Notes: generated by a model from the sequence alone, not told the origin. Positions 1 to 10,720 are shown, counted from the stretch's first letter. The stretch is DNA of 64,000 nt from Comamonadaceae bacterium (GCA_947443645.1 CANEXF010000005.1:124001-188000), one strand, 5' to 3'. Numbers and translations are program-made.

Positions 1-751
1 CTTCATAGCGCTGCAAACCCGCGCCTTCGGTGAGCTCGGTGAGCTTGTCAAGCATGGCGTAGGCCATGTCTTCCTCGGGAACAACAGGCGGGAATTTGGC
101 GAAATAGGTATTTGGCTCAATCGTCAGGTGGTAAATCGAAATGTGCGGCGGCGACAGCGACAAGGCCTGGCGCATGTCCTGCTCCAAATTTTCGAGCGTC
201 TGGCCTGGCAGCGCATACATGATGTCAAGGTTAAAGGTGTCAAAGGCCTGTGCGGCCTCTTCAACCGCAGCGATGGCCTGGGCACGGTCATGGACTCGAC
301 CCAGGGCCTTTAGATGGCGGTCGTCAAAACTCTGCACGCCTATCGAAAGCCGCGTCACACCGGCACTGCGAAAGGCCTTGAACCGGTCTTTTTCAAAGGT
401 GCCGGGATTGGCTTCCAGTGTGATCTCGCAATCGGGCGTCAATTTGAGCCGGGCGCGGATATCGGCCAACAGCCGGTCAATCGCCTGCGGTGAAAAAAGA
501 CTGGGTGTGCCGCCACCAATGAAGATGCTGTGCACCGTGCGGCCCCAGATCAAGGGCAGCGAAGCCTCCAGATCAGCCACCAGCGCGTCGATGTAGCGCT
601 GCTCGGGCATGTCGGCCGAGACTTCATGGGAGTTGAAGTCGCAGTACGGGCATTTTTTGATGCACCAGGGCAAATGCACATAGAGCGACAAGGGCGGCAG
701 GCTGCTCAGTTGCAGCGTACCGCTGCGCATGTAGTGCTGAATGTCCTGCAT
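1..751 (-). CDS. hemW: HemW-like radical SAM protein (coproporphyrinogen III oxidase-like), C-terminus beyond window
   Basis: Reverse-strand translation has LYVHLPWCIKKCPYCDFNSH (CxxxCxxC radical SAM), IFIGGGTPSLF and LEANPGTFE; 4-nt ATGA-type overlap with rdgB; open at the window edge. Confidence 0.9.
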   Translation of the reverse strand, partial: MQDIQHYMRSGTLQLSSLPPLSLYVHLPWCIKKCPYCDFNSHEVSADMPEQRYIDALVADLEASLPLIWGRTVHSIFIGGGTPSLFSPQAIDRLLADIRARLKLTPDCEITLEANPGTFEKDRFKAFRSAGVTRLSIGVQSFDDRHLKALGRVHDRAQAIAAVEEAAQAFDTFNLDIMYALPGQTLENLEQDMRQALSLSPPHISIYHLTIEPNTYFAKFPPVVPEEDMAYAMLDKLTELTEGAGLQRYE

Positions 752-1350
752 CAGAGCCAACGCTCCTGCATCAGCGCGACCATCTGGCGCGCGGCTTGAC
801 CGCGATGGCTGTTGGCATTTTTAACCTCCACCGGCAGTTGCGCAAAGGTCTTGCCAAACGCCGGTATGTACATCACCGGATCAAAGCCAAAGCCATTGCT
901 GCCAACGGGTTCGCGGGTGATTTCGCCAGACACGCGGCCGCAGGCAATCAGCGGCTCGGGGTCATCGGCAGAACGCACCGCGACCAGGGTGCTGACCAGC
1001 GCGGCTCGGCGGTTATCCAGATTGGCCATCTGCTCAAGCAAGGCCTTGACGTTGTTGTCGTCACCCTTGGCATAGCCAAACTGGGTGGCATAGAACGCCG
1101 TGTCCACACCAGGCAAGCCACCGAAGGCGTCTACGCACAGACCGGCATCGTCAGCCAGCGCAGGCAAGCCACTCAGACGCGACGCATGGCGGGCTTTGGC
1201 CAGCGCGTTTTCGACAAAGGTGCGAAACGGCTCCTCGGCCTCCGGAATGCCCAACTCAGACTGGCGCAGCAGTTGCACGCCCAGCGGCGCCAGCATGGCT
1301 TGCAGCTCGGCGAGCTTGCCTTGATTGTTCGATGCCAATACGATTTTCAT
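751..1350 (-). CDS. rdgB: RdgB/HAM1 family non-canonical purine NTP pyrophosphatase
   Basis: 199 aa; starts MKIVLASNNQGKLAELQ; ALADDAGLCVDAFGG and GSNGFGFDPV motifs. Confidence 0.95.
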   Translation of the reverse strand: MKIVLASNNQGKLAELQAMLAPLGVQLLRQSELGIPEAEEPFRTFVENALAKARHASRLSGLPALADDAGLCVDAFGGLPGVDTAFYATQFGYAKGDDNNVKALLEQMANLDNRRAALVSTLVAVRSADDPEPLIACGRVSGEITREPVGSNGFGFDPVMYIPAFGKTFAQLPVEVKNANSHRGQAARQMVALMQERWL

Positions 1351-1360
1351 GATGGAAAAT

Positions 1361-1408
1361 GCTTTTAGCGCCCTGAATACGGGCGCAAGCAGCTATTATT
1401 TTGAGAGC
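1361..1408 (-). repeat. Short interspersed repeat (ATAGCTGCTTGCGCC core), full-length copy
   Basis: Reverse complement GCTCTCAAAATAATAGCTGCTTGCGCCCGTATTCAGGGCGCTAAAAGC. Confidence 0.75.
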
Positions 1409-2124
1409 GACTGCTGCTGCAGCAAGACCAGTTCCTTGATGCCTTTTTCGGCCAGAACCAGCAGCAAATCCATTTCCTGGCGCGAAAAAGCGGCGCCCTC
1501 TGCCGTACCCTGCACTTCGACAAAGTTGCCGGCGCCCGTCATGACAACGTTCATGTCGGTGCCTGCAGCCGAGTCCTCTATGTATTCAAGGTCCAGCAGT
1601 GGCGTGCCCTGAACGATACCGACCGAGATCGCGGCGACATGGTCAAGAATCGGAGATTCGGTGAGCTTGCCCTCGGCCAACAGCCGGTTAACCGCATCCT
1701 GGGCCGCGATGAACGCGCCGGTAATGCTGGCCGTTCGGGTACCGCCGTCAGCCTGAAGCACGTCGCAATCGAGGTAAATCGTGCGTTCACCGAGCTTTTT
1801 CAGGTCAAACACCGAGCGCATGGAGCGGCCAATCAGGCGCTGGATCTCCTGGGTACGCCCGCTTTGCTTGCCGCGCGCAGCTTCCCGGTCGCTGCGTGTG
1901 TGCGTGGCGCGTGGCAGCATGCCGTATTCAGCCGTTACCCAGCCTTCGCCACTGCCTTTTTTGTGGCCCGGAACCTTCTCTTCGACAGAAGCCGTGCAAA
2001 GCACTTTGGTCCCACCAAATTCAATCAGCACCGAGCCTTCGGCATAGGCCGTGTAATTGCGGGTGATGCGCACGGGACGCAAGGCATCTGCAGCGCGCGC
2101 GCTGCTTCTTTCAAACTGGCTCAT
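1396..2124 (-). CDS. rph: Ribonuclease PH
   Basis: 242 aa; [45 protein letters not shown]. Confidence 0.96.
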   Translation of the reverse strand: MSQFERSSARAADALRPVRITRNYTAYAEGSVLIEFGGTKVLCTASVEEKVPGHKKGSGEGWVTAEYGMLPRATHTRSDREAARGKQSGRTQEIQRLIGRSMRSVFDLKKLGERTIYLDCDVLQADGGTRTASITGAFIAAQDAVNRLLAEGKLTESPILDHVAAISVGIVQGTPLLDLEYIEDSAAGTDMNVVMTGAGNFVEVQGTAEGAAFSRQEMDLLLVLAEKGIKELVLLQQQSLSK

Positions 2125-2230
2125 GGGTAAAAAGCTTTCTGGCAGACAAGGCCGGAAGGGTAAAAATGACGAACCGGGCTCTTCAGGCCCGGCTCAAAAG
2201 CGGCGCGGCGCGGGCCGCACGCGCCTTACT

Positions 2231-3133
2231 TCAGAGTTTTCTTGCGGCTGAGCGGCGTATCGCCTCGTTTATTTCGGCGATTGAACGCTCAATCGCCGCT
2301 TCATCAAGGTCGTCAACTACCGAATCAAGCACGCCAGCCTGAATGGTGGAGGCAAATACGCCATCCATTATGCTTTCAGTAGACACCCCCCGGGTAGACT
2401 CGAAAGCGTCAGGTGTTTCCCACTCGATGGCCAGCACGGTGACATTGTCGCCATGTTCGCCGCCAGCGCGCAAGGCGCTTTCAACCAGGTCAGGAACCGC
2501 GTCAGATACCCCTTTGCTGGCCAGGTGTTTGACGATTTCAGCATCACTCAGGCTGCCCCACAGGCCATCAGAGCAAAGCAGTAACTTGTCGCCCTGCTGC
2601 AACGCGACGGGGCCAGCAACGTCAAACACCGGCTTGGTCGGTGAACCCAGGCAGGTAAACAGGATGTTGCGGTTGATGCGCTCAAGCTTGATCACGCCAG
2701 CGCTTTGCTGCTCCAGATAGGAATGGTCGCGCGTGCGGGTAAGCAACTCGCCGTCCCGAACCACATAAAGGCGAGAATCGCCGCAATGCACCCAGGTGGC
2801 ACCGTTGCCTTGCAAAATCGCGGCAACCAGCGTGGTTCGCGGCGTGTCCAGCATGCCTTTTTCACTGGCGTGCCGAATGATCTGGTGGTGCGCGGCAGTC
2901 AATGCCGTTGACAAAAATGCCACCGGATCCGTGATGGTCGGGCGGGCTTCCCTTTGATAAAGCGCAGAAATAGTCTGCAAGGCAAGCTGGGCCGCGACTT
3001 CCCCGTCCGGGTGGCCACCCATGCCATCGGCAAGAACAAACAGGCCGGATTCCCGCGTGTAGCAGTAGCCCATGCGATCTTCGTTTTTCTCCCGACCGCC
3101 CTTGCGACTAACCTGAAAAACCGAGAATTTCAT
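2231..3133 (-). CDS. PP2C-family Ser/Thr protein phosphatase
   Basis: KNEDRMGY, LADGMGGHPDGEVA, VHCGDSRLYVVRDG, LLCSDGLWG; start overlaps the kinase stop. Confidence 0.9.
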   Translation of the reverse strand: MKFSVFQVSRKGGREKNEDRMGYCYTRESGLFVLADGMGGHPDGEVAAQLALQTISALYQREARPTITDPVAFLSTALTAAHHQIIRHASEKGMLDTPRTTLVAAILQGNGATWVHCGDSRLYVVRDGELLTRTRDHSYLEQQSAGVIKLERINRNILFTCLGSPTKPVFDVAGPVALQQGDKLLLCSDGLWGSLSDAEIVKHLASKGVSDAVPDLVESALRAGGEHGDNVTVLAIEWETPDAFESTRGVSTESIMDGVFASTIQAGVLDSVVDDLDEAAIERSIAEINEAIRRSAARKL

Positions 3134-4137
3134 TTGAATCTGGTTGCAAGGCCTGTGGCCTTGCGGGCAGTTTTCTTGGAGTCCGTCACCATGGTGTCAA
3201 ACTGCAGTCGCACCTTTTCACTGACCGTGAGCTTGGTGTAGCGACGTTCGCCTTCCCGACTCAGTTCTTTTTGCAGCGCAAACACGGACTGAGGTCTGGA
3301 CAGCGGATCTAATGACATGCACCACTCTACAACTTCAATCAGGTTGTCGGAATAGACACCGCGTAAACGGGACAAGGCCAGCGACAGACGGTCTTTTTCG
3401 AGCCGTTGCGGTGCGTCATTTGGCGGATATCCCTGCATGCTGGCGTAAATACACGAGCCAATTGCATATATGTCTGTCCATGGCCCCATGGACGAGTCGC
3501 GGCGATACATCTCGGGCGCCGCAAAGCCCGGGGTGTACATAGGCCGGATGAAATTGCCTTCTTTGCTCAATACTTCTCGGGCGGCGCCGAAATCGATCAT
3601 CACTGCGCGGTTGTCATCGGTGATGAAAATATTGGCCGGCTTGATGTCCAGATGCAGCATCTTGTGCTGGTGCACGATGCGAAGGCCGCGCAGAATCTCG
3701 TCGAAAAGCGAACGTATGGTCGACTCGCGAAATACTTTTTGCTTTTTAAGTTCCCGCGCCGTGATGATGAAATCCTGAAGCGTGCCGCCTTCAAGGTAGT
3801 TCATCACCATGTAAACCGTTTCATTCTCGCGAAAGAAATTCAGCACGCTGACCACGGAACCATGCGAGATCTGGGCCAGAGATCGCCCTTCCTCAAAAAA
3901 ACTCTTGAGGCCCAGGCGGTACAAAGACAGCTTGTCAGGTTGAACCTGCGGCAGCAATTCGCCTGGCGAACGGCCTGCAAGTGAAGACGGCAAGTACTCC
4001 TTGATGGCGACTTGCTGTCCTTCGCTGTCAACAGCCAAGTAAACTACACCAAAGCCGCCCGCAGAAAGCTTGCGCACGACCCGGTAACCACCAATGACGG
4101 TATCGGGCGGTAGTGGCGCTGGCTTGACCTTTGACAT
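3130..4137 (-). CDS. Ser/Thr protein kinase
   Basis: GGFGVVYLA, VAIKEY, HLDIKPANIFI, MIDFGAAR kinase subdomains. Confidence 0.92.
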   Translation of the reverse strand: MSKVKPAPLPPDTVIGGYRVVRKLSAGGFGVVYLAVDSEGQQVAIKEYLPSSLAGRSPGELLPQVQPDKLSLYRLGLKSFFEEGRSLAQISHGSVVSVLNFFRENETVYMVMNYLEGGTLQDFIITARELKKQKVFRESTIRSLFDEILRGLRIVHQHKMLHLDIKPANIFITDDNRAVMIDFGAAREVLSKEGNFIRPMYTPGFAAPEMYRRDSSMGPWTDIYAIGSCIYASMQGYPPNDAPQRLEKDRLSLALSRLRGVYSDNLIEVVEWCMSLDPLSRPQSVFALQKELSREGERRYTKLTVSEKVRLQFDTMVTDSKKTARKATGLATRFK

Positions 4138-4214
4138 AATTTGAAATCAGCAGGGGTGAAACGGCCACCACGTCCTGCTTATACAGTCCTGTTTTAAGAA
4201 AAGCGTATTACTAA

Positions 4215-5132
4215 ATGTCAGTTTACAGCATGACAGGCTATGCCGCCGTCCAATCAAATATGGCCAGTTCAGGCTCCGAAAACGAATCGGGTCCTGATAG
4301 CGCGTCCCGGTTGGGCGTCGAAATTCGCTCGGTCAACAGCCGCTTTCTTGACCTGGCCTTCCGCCTGCCCGATGAATTGCGCCAGGCCGAACCGGCACTG
4401 CGTGAACTGCTGAGCGCCAAGCTCAAACGTGGCAAGATCGAGATTCGGGTTGCACTCGAAAGCAGCTCGGCCAGCAGCTTGCGTGCGCCTTCGGCGGCCA
4501 CACTGCAGAGGCTGGGCTCGCTAGAAGACAACATCAAATCATGGCTGCCCCAGGCTGCGGCACTGAGCGTGGCTGACGTGCTCCGCATCGCCACTAACGA
4601 GGACAAGAAGCCCCACGACCATAGCGATGAGCTCATCAAACTGGCCAAGAAAGCCCTGAAAGAACTGCTGGCGGCCAGGGAGCGCGAAGGCAACCGGCTC
4701 AAGCAGACGCTGCTCGAGCGCACAGCCCAACTGCGCGCGCTGGCCGAACTAGCGGTACCCATGGTGCCCCGCCTGGTGGAGCAACAACAGGCCCGTTTTC
4801 TGGAGCGCTGGAAAGAAGCGATGGCGCTGCCGGATAGCAAAGCCCTGCCCGAGGCAGCCCAGGACAGGGCCTTGGCGGAGGCCACCGCTTTTGCCATTCG
4901 CATTGACGTCGCTGAAGAAATCACGCGCTTGTCGTCTCATCTGGATGAAATCGACCGCCTGCTCGGCGGCGGCGGCGAACTCGGCAAGCGACTGGATTTT
5001 CTGATTCAGGAACTGCACCGTGAAGCCAACACACTGGGCTCGAAATCTGCATCACTCGAATTGACCCGGATTTCGGTAGATATGAAAGTGCTGATTGAGC
5101 AGATCCGTGAGCAGGTGCAGAACATTGAGTGA
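4215..5132 (+). CDS. yicC: YicC family endoribonuclease/stress protein
   Basis: [10 protein letters not shown] start and [21 protein letters not shown]-terminal signature; upstream of gmk. Confidence 0.93.
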   Translation: MSVYSMTGYAAVQSNMASSGSENESGPDSASRLGVEIRSVNSRFLDLAFRLPDELRQAEPALRELLSAKLKRGKIEIRVALESSSASSLRAPSAATLQRLGSLEDNIKSWLPQAAALSVADVLRIATNEDKKPHDHSDELIKLAKKALKELLAAREREGNRLKQTLLERTAQLRALAELAVPMVPRLVEQQQARFLERWKEAMALPDSKALPEAAQDRALAEATAFAIRIDVAEEITRLSSHLDEIDRLLGGGGELGKRLDFLIQELHREANTLGSKSASLELTRISVDMKVLIEQIREQVQNIE

Positions 5133-5193
5133 CCGTTTGCCGGCCACTGTCTCAGCTTTTATTAAAATTGATAGCAAGAAAACACCTATTCAC

Positions 5194-5814
5194 ATGGACT
5201 ATCCAGGAAATTTGTTTGTAGTGGCGGCCCCTAGCGGCGCGGGTAAATCAAGCCTGGTCAAGGCCTTGATGGAGATTGACTCGCGCATCCAGCCGGCGGT
5301 GTCCCACACAACGCGACCACCGCGCGGGCAGGAGAAACACGGACGTGAGTATTTCTTCATATCGCCAGAGGAATTTGACGGCATGGTGTTGCGGGACTCG
5401 TTTCTCGAATGGGCTCATGTGCATGGTCAGCGCTACGGCACATCGCGGCAGACCATTGAGGAGCGGGTGGCGCACGGCGCTGATGTCATTCTTGAAATCG
5501 ATTTTCAGGGCGCCATCAACGTCAAGCGGATATTTGCCAACGCCGTGCTGATCTTCATACTTCCGCCCAGCTGGGAGGAATTGCGCTCGCGGCTGGAACG
5601 TCGAGGCGAAGACAGCCCGGAGGTGATTGAATTACGGCTGAACAATGCAGCCATAGAGATGGCACAAGCCCGTGAATTCGACTTCGTTATAATCAATGAG
5701 TTATTTGAACGCGCAGTTTTCGACTTGAAAACCATTGTTCATGCCCAGCGGCTCAAGTTTGCAGCCCAGCGACGTGCTCGCGCCGATACGTTCGACGCAC
5801 TGCACATTTCTTGA
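5194..5814 (+). CDS. gmk: Guanylate kinase
   Basis: [22 protein letters not shown]-loop, [22 protein letters not shown] chosen at 5194 inside the longer ORF. Confidence 0.95.
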   Translation: MDYPGNLFVVAAPSGAGKSSLVKALMEIDSRIQPAVSHTTRPPRGQEKHGREYFFISPEEFDGMVLRDSFLEWAHVHGQRYGTSRQTIEERVAHGADVILEIDFQGAINVKRIFANAVLIFILPPSWEELRSRLERRGEDSPEVIELRLNNAAIEMAQAREFDFVIINELFERAVFDLKTIVHAQRLKFAAQRRARADTFDALHIS

Positions 5815-5849
5815 GTTATCGCTCATTTACCGATTTACCGGAGATCATC

Positions 5850-6053
5850 ATGGCCCGCATCACTGTCGAAGACTGCCTCGAAAAAATCCCGAACCGTTTT
5901 CAGCTCGTGCTGGCGGCTACCTACCGTGCGCGCATGCTCAGCCAGGGGCATACGGCCAAGATTGAAAGCAAAAACAAACCTGCAGTGACCGCCTTGCGCG
6001 AAATTGCAGAAGGAAAAATCGGTTTGGAAATGCTCAAGAAAGTTCCCGGCTGA
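5850..6053 (+). CDS. rpoZ: RNA polymerase omega subunit
   Basis: [28 protein letters not shown]; between gmk and spoT. Confidence 0.95.
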   Translation: MARITVEDCLEKIPNRFQLVLAATYRARMLSQGHTAKIESKNKPAVTALREIAEGKIGLEMLKKVPG

Positions 6054-6070
6054 TAGCCTTTGGGAGCTCA

Positions 6071-6099
6071 AAAAAAGCACCGCTAGTCGGTGCTTTTTT
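6071..6099 (+). terminator. Rho-independent terminator after rpoZ
   Basis: aaaaaaGCACCGctagtCGGTGCtttttt stem-loop with T run. Confidence 0.75.
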
Positions 6100-6176
6100 A
6101 TTTTTCGACCCCACATAAAAAGAATATTAGAAGCTGTCTCATTTATGCTTTGTGCATGCGGGGATACATTTGAGCC

Positions 6177-8429
6177 ATGAGTGCATTGCTTTTGCCAAAG
6201 TTAGCGACAAAACCGACACCGGCCGCAGCCAATGCAGCGGCCGCGAGTTTTGCTGCGCTCACCGCAAAACTCGACTACATGACAGCGGCAGATGTCGACA
6301 ATGTGCGACAGGCCTACCGGTTTGCAGACGAAGCCCATCTTGGCCAGATTCGCAACAGCGGTGAGCCCTACATTACTCACCCGATCGCCGTAGCTCAGCA
6401 GTGCGCCGAATGGAAGCTCGACGCACAGGCCTTGATGGCGGCCCTGCTTCACGATGCGATTGAGGACTGTGGCGTGACCAAGCCCGAGCTCATCGAGCGC
6501 TTCGGCGCACCAGTCGCAGAACTGGTGGACGGACTGACCAAGCTTGAAAAGCTGGAGTTCAATACCCGGGAAGAAAATCAGGCCGAGTCATTTCGCAAGA
6601 TGCTACTGGCCATGGCGCGTGACGTCCGCGTCATTCTGATCAAGCTGGCCGACCGCACCCACAATATGCGGACACTGGGCGATGTGCCGCGCAGCAAGTG
6701 GACCCGGATTTCGAGCGAAACGCTGGATATCTATGCGCCCATCGCGCACCGGCTAGGACTTAACACCACTTACAGGGAATTGCAGGATCTGTCTTTCCAG
6801 CACCTGCATCCATGGCGTTATGCCACGCTCACCAAGGCCTTGGTCAAAGCACGTGGTCGCAGACGTGATGTCATCAAGAGGGTGCAGGTCGAAGTGGAAG
6901 CAGCGTTTGAGGCCGAAGGAATCCCGGTCAAGATTTCGGGGCGCGAAAAAACGCTGTATTCGATATACCGAAAAATGGACGAAAAGCACCTGTCGTTTGC
7001 ACAGGTCACGGACATTTATGGGTTCAGGGTCATCGTCAGCAGCTTGAATGCCTGCTACACGGCCATGGGCGTATTGCACCAACAATACAAGCCCTTGCCC
7101 GGAAAGTTCAAAGACTACATCGCCATCCCGAAAATCAATGGCTACCAGTCATTGCACACGACACTGGTAGGACCATTTGGAACCAATATCGAGTTTCAAA
7201 TGCGCACGGAAGCCATGCATGTGGTGGCTGAGTCCGGCGTTGCTGCGCACTGGCTCTACAAAGCCACAGACCCGGAAAGCGATGCATCCCAGCGCCTGGG
7301 CACGCAATGGCTTCAGTCGCTGCTGGACATACAGAGCGAAACGCATGATGCAGCCGAGTTCTGGGACCACGTCAAGATCGACCTTTTCCCGGAAGCCGTT
7401 TATGTGTTCACCCCAAAAAGCCAGATCATGGCCATGCCGCGCAATGCCACGATTGTCGACTTTGCCTACGCGATACATAGTGACATCGGTCATCGGGCGG
7501 TTGCCGCAAAAGTCAATGGCGAGCAGGTACCGCTGCGCTCTGAGCTGCACAACGGCGATGTGATCGAGATCATCACCGCGTCGGTCGCCAACCCGAATCC
7601 CGGCTGGCTTGGTTTTGTACGAACCGGAAAAGCACGCTCCAAAATTCGCCATTACCTCAAAACCATGGCGCTTGCGGAGTCACAGGAGCTGGGTGAAAAA
7701 ATGCTGACGCAGTCGCTGCGCTCAGAGGGCATACAGCGTCTGCCTGAAGACAGTGGCACTGACCGGGTAATCTGGGAAAAAATCCTGCGCTTTAGCGGCA
7801 ACAAGTCGCGCTCGGATCTGCTGACGGATATTGGCCTGGGCAAAAGAATTGCCAGCATGGTTGCCAAGCGCATGGTGTCCCTTCTGGCAGAAACCGGAGA
7901 AAAACCAGACGCCCTGCTGATGAGCCGCGAGCGCTACACCGCCCATGAGTCAGTCTCGCAGGGTGCCTTGGTTCTGGATGGCAGCGAAGGCGCATCCGTG
8001 CAATTTGCCACCTGCTGCCGCCCCATTCCAGGCGATGGCATCCTTGGCTACCTAGGACGCGGCGAAGGCCTGGTTGTACACGCGGATGACTGCGCAGTAG
8101 CCAAACGCCTTCAGCACCGCGACAGTGAGCGGTTTATCCCGGTTGAGTGGTCTGACGAACCCGTTCGAGCTTTTGAAACCGCCCTGCTAGTCACCGTATC
8201 GAACGGCAAGGGTGTTTTGGCCAAGGTTGCTGCCGCGCTGGCCAGCGCGGAAGCCGACATTACCCATGTCAATATGGGACAGGAGCGCGCTCAAGATGCA
8301 ACCGAGTTGCGTTTTGGCATTGCTGTGCGCGACCGCGCGCATCTGGCGTCTGTGCTTCGCAGTGTGAAACGAACGCCATCCGTGCTGCGCGTGCAGCGCG
8401 CCAAGCCGGGAGCCGGAGGCGCCGCCTGA
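6177..8429 (+). CDS. spoT: RelA/SpoT bifunctional (p)ppGpp synthetase/hydrolase
   Basis: 750 aa; HD region ALLHDAIEDCGV, synthetase region KINGYQSLHTTL, TGS region and ACT C-terminus. Confidence 0.95.
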   Translation: MSALLLPKLATKPTPAAANAAAASFAALTAKLDYMTAADVDNVRQAYRFADEAHLGQIRNSGEPYITHPIAVAQQCAEWKLDAQALMAALLHDAIEDCGVTKPELIERFGAPVAELVDGLTKLEKLEFNTREENQAESFRKMLLAMARDVRVILIKLADRTHNMRTLGDVPRSKWTRISSETLDIYAPIAHRLGLNTTYRELQDLSFQHLHPWRYATLTKALVKARGRRRDVIKRVQVEVEAAFEAEGIPVKISGREKTLYSIYRKMDEKHLSFAQVTDIYGFRVIVSSLNACYTAMGVLHQQYKPLPGKFKDYIAIPKINGYQSLHTTLVGPFGTNIEFQMRTEAMHVVAESGVAAHWLYKATDPESDASQRLGTQWLQSLLDIQSETHDAAEFWDHVKIDLFPEAVYVFTPKSQIMAMPRNATIVDFAYAIHSDIGHRAVAAKVNGEQVPLRSELHNGDVIEIITASVANPNPGWLGFVRTGKARSKIRHYLKTMALAESQELGEKMLTQSLRSEGIQRLPEDSGTDRVIWEKILRFSGNKSRSDLLTDIGLGKRIASMVAKRMVSLLAETGEKPDALLMSRERYTAHESVSQGALVLDGSEGASVQFATCCRPIPGDGILGYLGRGEGLVVHADDCAVAKRLQHRDSERFIPVEWSDEPVRAFETALLVTVSNGKGVLAKVAAALASAEADITHVNMGQERAQDATELRFGIAVRDRAHLASVLRSVKRTPSVLRVQRAKPGAGGAA

Positions 8430-8455
8430 GCTTAGAGCTTGTCTCCATTAGCCAT

Positions 8456-9031
8456 CTACTGCGACGCGACATCGGAAGATGACGCAGGGGCTGGATAGTC
8501 AACCTGCAGCACCGTTAGGGTTTGCAGACCGTGCGGCGTGTGGAGCTTGACCTCATCCCCGACCTTTGACTTGAGCAGCGCTCTGGCGACCGGAGATACC
8601 CAGCTGATCTGACCTTGCAGAGTATCCGCCTCGTCAATACCGAGGATGGTCACCGTGCGCTCATGCTCAAGGTCGTCGGCGTAAGTCACTGTGGCGCCAA
8701 AAAAAACCTGGTCTTTTCCGTGGTGTACGCAAGGATCAGTGATTTCTGCGATTTCAAGCCGCTGGGTCAAAAAGCGAATTCGCCTGTCGATCTCGCGAAG
8801 ACGTTTCTTTCCGTAGATGTAGTCACCGTTTTCGGAGCGGTCCCCATTACTGGCCGCCCAGTGAACGGCTTCAACCACACGGGGCCGCTCGTCATCAATA
8901 AGCGAGAGCCACTCCGCGCGTAGGTGCGCATAGCCTTGCGGAGTAATGTAATTTTTTCCGCCAACAACGATAGGACGCGGCGTCAACTCCTCGTCGTCGG
9001 AGTCAGTTTCTTTGGTAAATGCTTTACTCAT
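8456..9031 (-). CDS. greB: Transcription elongation factor GreB
   Basis: ITPQGYAHLRAEW, NGDRSENGDYIYGKKRLREIDRRIRFL; ATG at 9031 chosen over the longer ORF that runs into the tRNA. Confidence 0.93.
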   Translation of the reverse strand: MSKAFTKETDSDDEELTPRPIVVGGKNYITPQGYAHLRAEWLSLIDDERPRVVEAVHWAASNGDRSENGDYIYGKKRLREIDRRIRFLTQRLEIAEITDPCVHHGKDQVFFGATVTYADDLEHERTVTILGIDEADTLQGQISWVSPVARALLKSKVGDEVKLHTPHGLQTLTVLQVDYPAPASSSDVASQ

Positions 9032-9102
9032 GGATCGGTCACGATAGCATTTGCGAAGCTGTAACTCCAGACTTGGGAGTGCGCAAAGCGAGCAGACAAA
9101 AG

Positions 9103-9132
9103 AAAAAAGCCTGCAACTTTCGTTGCAGGCTT
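9103..9132 (-). terminator. Rho-independent terminator downstream of tRNA-Arg
   Basis: GCCTGCAACtttcGTTGCAGGC stem with T run on the minus strand. Confidence 0.65.
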
Positions 9133-9140
9133 TGTCTTTT

Positions 9141-9217
9141 TGGTGCGGCTGGCAGGAATTGAACCCACGACCCCTTGGTTCGTAGCCAAGTACTCTATCC
9201 AACTGAGCTACAGCCGC
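9141..9217 (-). tRNA. tRNA-Arg (ACG)
   Basis: Minus strand GCGGCTGTAGCTCAGTTGGATAGAGTACTTGGCTACGAACCAAG...GGTTCAATTCCTGCCAGCCGCACCA; loop CTACGAA; encoded CCA. Confidence 0.95.
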
Positions 9218-9355
9218 TGAGCTCCAAATTATAGCCTATGAAATAGCCACTCAGGTCAAGCTTGGGGTAATTCATAAAAGATTAAAGAAATACCCCCATA
9301 CGTTGACACCCAGCACATCTTCACGCCGTGCGTAACGCCGGGACTGTCAAGCGAT

Positions 9356-10543
9356 TCATTTGCTCTTGTCCGGGTCCTTCACCGCTTTGATCACATCAAA
9401 CTCTACGTTATAGAGTTTGCCATTGACTCGCTGAACCTTGCGGATATAGACGTCCTGAACAATGTCACGCGTTAGCGGATCGATCAATACTGGCCCTCTG
9501 GGGCTTTCGAACGACTGGCCCCTCATCGCGTTGACCAGCGCCTCTCCGCCAGCGCCATTCGTGACCTTCAGCGCTTGCATGATGACGTGCATACCGTCAT
9601 AACCGGCGACAGCCATGAAGCTGGGCCGCATGCCGTTATTGGCCTTGCCGATGGCTGCCACAAACTTCTTGTTCATGGCCGACGGATGCGCTGCCGAGTA
9701 ATGGTGAGAAGTGATGGCTCCCAGTGCCTCGTCACCCATTTCTCCAAGGACGTCGTCATCCACAACATCGCCCGGGCCAATGACCTGGATACCGGCTTTT
9801 TTCATGCCACGCTCGGCGAACTGTTTCATGAACATGGCCGCGGAAGAACCTGCTGGCACGAACACAAAAACCGCTTGCGGCTTGGCATCAAGGACTCGCT
9901 GCAGAAATGGCGCGAAGTCGGCGTTCACGACGGGCATTCGCAATTGCTCGACGATTTGCCCACCGCCGGCCGTGAACCGGCCGATAAAGGTTTTCTCGGC
10001 ATCGACGCCAGGCGCGTAGTCAGACACGAGCGTGACGACACGGGATATCTTGTTTTTCAAGGCCCAGTCCGCGACACCAAAAGTGACCTGCGGCAGAGTC
10101 ATGCTGGTACGCACAATAAAAGGAGACCGTTCCGTCACAGACGACGTGGCCGCCTGCATCACAACCATAGGCGTCTTGCTTTGCGTCGCCAGCGGCGCAG
10201 TGGCAAATGCCTGCGGCGTCAGGCCGAATCCGGCCAGCACGGTCACCTTGTCAGCAATCACCAGCTCCTGCGCCAGGCGCTTGTTGTTTTCAGGTTTGCC
10301 TTCATCGTCCTTGATGATGACTTCCAACTTCCTGCCGGCCACCGCAGCGCCGTGCTCTGCCAGATAGAGCTGGACGCCAGCGTTGATCTGCCGGCCCATA
10401 TATGAAAACGGCCCCGTGTTCGGCAACAGCAAACCGATCTTGATCGGCTCCTCGGCCCGGCTTCCTATCGATGCACAGGCCAGCATGGTGAGCGTGGCGA
10501 GCATGGCGAATGTGCTTCGCCGTTTGAACTGGATAAATTTCAT
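9356..10543 (-). CDS. ABC transporter substrate-binding protein, branched-chain amino acid type
   Basis: Signal peptide then EEPIKIGLLLPNTGPFSYMGRQINAGVQLYL and AGYDGMHVIMQAL. Confidence 0.88.
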   Translation of the reverse strand: MKFIQFKRRSTFAMLATLTMLACASIGSRAEEPIKIGLLLPNTGPFSYMGRQINAGVQLYLAEHGAAVAGRKLEVIIKDDEGKPENNKRLAQELVIADKVTVLAGFGLTPQAFATAPLATQSKTPMVVMQAATSSVTERSPFIVRTSMTLPQVTFGVADWALKNKISRVVTLVSDYAPGVDAEKTFIGRFTAGGGQIVEQLRMPVVNADFAPFLQRVLDAKPQAVFVFVPAGSSAAMFMKQFAERGMKKAGIQVIGPGDVVDDDVLGEMGDEALGAITSHHYSAAHPSAMNKKFVAAIGKANNGMRPSFMAVAGYDGMHVIMQALKVTNGAGGEALVNAMRGQSFESPRGPVLIDPLTRDIVQDVYIRKVQRVNGKLYNVEFDVIKAVKDPDKSK

Positions 10544-10683
10544 GGCGTTTGTGTCTCCTCGGGTTGAAGCGCGAAGCTTACGCCGCTTTTGCGCCAAATT
10601 AATCGCCCCCCGGGTTTCCCTTAGTACAGTTAATTTGCGTGACAGCAAAGTGCTGGCAGCGCATGTACGCTTGGGCTTGACGC

Positions 10684-10720
10684 AAAAAAAAGTCACTTTG
10701 CAACGTTGTACAAAGTGACT
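10684..10720 (-). terminator. Rho-independent terminator downstream of the CAT-anticodon tRNA
   Basis: AAGTCACTTTG...CAAAGTGACTT stem with minus-strand T run. Confidence 0.65.
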
